Source: Gemmatimonadaceae bacterium (GTDB lineage: Bacteria; Gemmatimonadota; Gemmatimonadetes; Gemmatimonadales; Gemmatimonadaceae). Taken from it: DNA of 10,961 bases. The translations under genes were made by a program, and so were the position numbers. The stretch's first letter is position 1; every line of letters begins with the position of its first letter. Shown in pieces: positions 8,821-10,961 of this stretch. The notes beneath the pieces were generated by a model. That model searched no databases. It saw only the letters and a list, made by a program, of their open reading frames with translations, and was not told where the DNA came from. The stretch lies in assembly GCA_013813605.1 (NCBI GenBank), contig JACCRL010000163.1:1-10961 (forward strand). Reading direction: 5' to 3'.

Positions 8821-9984
8821 ATGAGTACGTCTGAGCCGAACCTGCAGGACCGCATCATCGACGCGCTGTCCCGTGTGCGCAACAACCGCGTCGGCACCAA
8901 CGTGCTCGAGGCGGAGATGGTGCGCGACATCGCCACCACGACACAGGGGAAAATCCGGCTGACCGTCCTCCTCGCACCCAGCGACGACGCGACGATAGTC
9001 CGCGACGTTCGTCTCGCGCTGCAGGGAATTACGGGCGTCACTGACGTGCGGGTGGACGTCAAGGACGCCTCAGCGGCCATCACGGCGCCGCCGCCAGCTC
9101 GCCCGCCCGCTCCTCCGCCGAAGGCAGCGTCGCGCACATTGCCGGTGATGGGCCAGGAAGCGCCCGCGCAGCGGCCCGTTCCTCCGGCGCCGACTCCCGT
9201 CGCCTATCCGCGCCTCGGGCGGATCGTCGCCATCTCGAGCGGCAAGGGAGGGGTCGGAAAATCGACCGTCGCCACCAATCTCGCGATCGCGCTCGCGAAG
9301 CAGGGTGCGCGCGTCGGGCTGATGGACGCCGACGTTTATGGCCCGAACGTGCCGCGCATGATGGGCGTCAACGCCCAACCGCCCGTCCACGATGAGAAGA
9401 TCATTCCGCTCGAAGCCCACGGCGTGAAGGTCATGAGTCTCGGCTTCCTGATCGAGCGCGACCAGCCGGCGATCTGGCGCGGACCGATCATCATGAAGAT
9501 CATCACGCAGTTCCTGCGCGACGTGCAGTGGGGTGATCTCGATTACTTCCTTGTCGACATGCCGCCCGGAACCGGCGACGCTCAGCTGTCGCTCGTGCAG
9601 GCGACGATGGTGCACGGCGCCATCATCGTCACCACTCCGCAGGAAGTCGCGTCGGGAGACGCGCTGCGCGGCGCGAAGATGTTTCAGCGCGTTGACGTGC
9701 CCGTGCTCGGGATCGTCGAGAACATGAGCTACTTCCTCTGTCCTCACTGCGGCGACCGCACGGCGATCTTCGGCACCGGCGGCGGCGGCCGCCTCGCGGC
9801 TGAGTTAGGTGTGCCTCTGCTGGCGGAGATCCCGCTCTATCCGGCGGTGCTCGAGGGAGCGGACCGCGGACAGCCGATCGTGGTCAGCGAGCCGGACGCA
9901 CCCGCCGCGGTCGCTTTGACCGAACTTGGGCGCGGCCTGGGCGCGTTGTTCGCAGGCGAGGCAGCAACTCTCCCACCGGCGTAA
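8821..9984 (+). CDS. apbC: Mrp/ApbC-type Fe-S cluster carrier ATPase with N-terminal MIP18 (DUF59) domain
   Basis: This 387-residue cytoplasmic protein of the Mrp/NBP35 family is thought to carry a labile [4Fe-4S] cluster to apo-enzymes in an ATP-dependent way. Residues ~8-80 form the MIP18/DUF59 domain (QDRIIDALSRVR...VTDVRVDV). Residues ~88-130 are a Pro/Ala-rich linker. Residues ~131-387 form the deviant Walker ATPase: GKGGVGKS at 141-148 with the signature lysine, MDADVYGPNVPRMMG, and VDMPPGTGDAQLSL. CPHC at 307-310 supplies the cysteines that bridge the cluster between two subunits. Length and domain order are normal. It lies 12 nt after nrnA and 25 nt before the uracil-DNA glycosylase gene, supporting co-transcription. 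No strong Shine-Dalgarno site precedes ATG 8821. Names used for this family include mrp, apbC and salA. Confidence 0.93.
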   Translation: MSTSEPNLQDRIIDALSRVRNNRVGTNVLEAEMVRDIATTTQGKIRLTVLLAPSDDATIVRDVRLALQGITGVTDVRVDVKDASAAITAPPPARPPAPPPKAASRTLPVMGQEAPAQRPVPPAPTPVAYPRLGRIVAISSGKGGVGKSTVATNLAIALAKQGARVGLMDADVYGPNVPRMMGVNAQPPVHDEKIIPLEAHGVKVMSLGFLIERDQPAIWRGPIIMKIITQFLRDVQWGDLDYFLVDMPPGTGDAQLSLVQATMVHGAIIVTTPQEVASGDALRGAKMFQRVDVPVLGIVENMSYFLCPHCGDRTAIFGTGGGGRLAAELGVPLLAEIPLYPAVLEGADRGQPIVVSEPDAPAAVALTELGRGLGALFAGEAATLPPA

Positions 9985-10009
9985 TTCGCGTGAAGGACCG
10001 CTGGCGCTG

Positions 10010-10720
10010 GTGAAGGCTTCGACGTTTGGGTCGCGCGTGCTCGAGTTCTACAAGGCGCTCCGATCCCCGAGAACACCCCGCGGCGTGACCGTGATGAATC
10101 CGCACGCGGAGCCCGGAGTCCGCGCCGGGGTGAGAAAATTTCTCGACGCGTTCTACGGCGATAATGATGAGCGCGTTCTGGTGTTCGGCATCAATCCCGG
10201 CAGGTTTGGGGCGGGAATTACCGGTGTCACGTTCACCGACCCGGTGGCGCTCGCGCAGCACTGCGGCATCGGAACTGGCCTGCCACGGCAGCGGGAGCTG
10301 TCGTCGGTCTTCATCTACGAAATGATCGAGCGGCTTGGCGGACCGCGGTACTTCTACAAACGGTATTTCCTGACGGCCGTCTCTCCCCTTGGCTTCACGC
10401 GAGGCGGGATCAACATGAACTACTACGACGACCGTTCACTGACCCGGGCGGTGACTCCATTCATCGTCAGGTCGATCGAGCAGCAGATCGCGCTGGGTGG
10501 GAGCCGGAACCGCGCGATCGTGCTCGGCATCGGCGACAATGCCAGGTTTCTCAACGAGCTCAATCAGAAACACGGGTTCTTCGAGAATATCGAAGCGCTC
10601 GAGCATCCCCGCTGGATCATGCAGTACAGGCGCAAAAAGCTCGAAACTTATCTGACGAAGTACAAGGAAGTCCTCGCCCCGCAGCCCATAGCAGCTAAGG
10701 CGACAGCCCCCGGCAGGTAG
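10010..10720 (+). CDS. SMUG2-like uracil-DNA glycosylase (family 3 UDG, DUF4918)
   Basis: This is a 236-residue protein if translated from GTG 10010. Motif 1 reads GINPGRFG (residues 60-67), followed by an AGITGVTFTDP stretch; motif 2 reads HPRWIMQY (199-206). These correspond to the GMNPGPFG and HPSP regions of SMUG1, where Asn and His act in catalysis, and match the bacterial SMUG2 branch described from Pedobacter heparinus. It would excise uracil, and perhaps related deaminated bases, from DNA to start base excision repair. No Fe-S cysteines are present, unlike UDG families 4 and 5. The frame is open back to ATG 9926, but that start would overlap mrp by 59 nt and add an unrelated-looking segment. 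GTG 10010 has AAGGA 12 nt upstream and begins where family-like sequence (FGSRVLEFYKAL) starts. It is the last gene of the probable operon and convergent with the next gene. Confidence 0.85.
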   Translation: MKASTFGSRVLEFYKALRSPRTPRGVTVMNPHAEPGVRAGVRKFLDAFYGDNDERVLVFGINPGRFGAGITGVTFTDPVALAQHCGIGTGLPRQRELSSVFIYEMIERLGGPRYFYKRYFLTAVSPLGFTRGGINMNYYDDRSLTRAVTPFIVRSIEQQIALGGSRNRAIVLGIGDNARFLNELNQKHGFFENIEALEHPRWIMQYRRKKLETYLTKYKEVLAPQPIAAKATAPGR

Positions 10721-10736
10721 TCTCCCGTTAGTTAAC

Positions 10737-10752
10737 CTCCGCGACGACGGAG
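10737..10752. terminator. Small hairpin between convergent genes
   Basis: CTCCG and CGGAG pair as a 5-bp stem around a 6-nt loop, in the 41-nt gap between the UDG stop and the stop of the minus-strand gene. The position suits a bidirectional terminator, but neither side has a T-tract and the stem is short. Confidence 0.25.
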
Positions 10753-10761
10753 CTGGTCCGC

Positions 10762-10961
10762 CTAGACCGCCACCGCGTTCTTGCGGCGCCTGCCGCGCCA
10801 CCAGGAGAGGATGACAGCGCCGAACCCGGTGGTCACCGCCACGAACGTGACCGATACCGCCAGCACGCGAAGCAGGGCTCCGACGATCGGGAACCACGTG
10901 AATGCAGCGGCGATGATCCAAAGCGCCAGGAAGGCGAGCAATCCGGAGAAGAGATACTGAA
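10762..10961 (-). CDS. C-terminal fragment of a membrane protein (partial, start outside window)
   Basis: The minus strand is open from the window edge to a TAG at 10762-10764 and encodes 65 residues. They form two hydrophobic stretches, LFSGLLAFLALWIIAAAF and, after a short WFPIVG turn, a second segment of about 20-25 residues (VLAVSVTFVAVTTGFGAVIL). A basic tail follows (WWRGRRRK), which by the positive-inside rule places the C-terminus in the cytoplasm. The GFGAVILS..G-R pattern recalls the membrane tail of some polymer-forming/bactofilin-like proteins, but this resemblance is from memory and weak. The frame is too short to appear as a full open reading frame with a start in this window. 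No function is assigned. Confidence 0.6.
   Translation of the reverse strand, partial: QYLFSGLLAFLALWIIAAAFTWFPIVGALLRVLAVSVTFVAVTTGFGAVILSWWRGRRRKNAVAV

Overview
The window reads as a stretch of bacterial chromosome with high GC and dense coding, made almost entirely of housekeeping or broadly conserved genes. The gene set and codon style (strong G/C third positions, several GTG starts, few clear Shine-Dalgarno sites) best suggest a soil or aquatic Gemmatimonadota-like bacterium, with Acidobacteriota the main alternative. This placement is inference: there is no rRNA or other decisive marker. The S9 exopeptidase and GHL10 lipoprotein carry export signals, and the GHL10 lipobox fits a Gram-negative-type envelope.

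Layout. (1) 49-3779, plus strand: a 75-residue double-CxxC zinc ribbon protein, an exported S9 (prolyl oligopeptidase family) serine peptidase, and a GHL10/DigH-like lipoprotein glycosidase. These are packed with a 1-nt gap and then an 8-nt overlap, so they are probably one translationally coupled unit acting largely in the envelope. (2) 3840-4229, minus strand: MscL whose C-terminus is a four-Cys zinc ribbon instead of the usual helical bundle. It is convergent with the GHL10 gene and divergent from guaB. (3) 4374-5927, plus strand: a complete IMP dehydrogenase (guaB) with an extra ~30-residue N-terminal tail and no visible ribosome binding site.

(4) 5928-6257 is the only long non-coding gap. 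It holds a ~126-nt rod-like imperfect inverted repeat just after guaB, then a TTGACA promoter box and two short palindromes ahead of the next gene. (5) 6258-10720, plus strand: an APC-superfamily amino acid permease, a DHH/DHHA1 phosphoesterase of the NrnA type, an Mrp/ApbC Fe-S carrier ATPase with an N-terminal MIP18 (DUF59) domain, and a SMUG2-type uracil-DNA glycosylase. Spacing is -47 to +13, 12 and 25 nt, consistent with one operon. (6) 10762-10961, minus strand: the C-terminal 65 residues of a membrane protein whose start lies beyond the window.

I see no CRISPR array, insertion sequence, prophage, toxin-antitoxin pair, tRNA or rRNA, and no convincing new defence or metabolic system. The least explained element is the structured intergenic inverted repeat at 5986-6111. 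The MscL-zinc ribbon architecture and the SMUG2 glycosylase within the Mrp/NrnA cluster are the next most interesting points.
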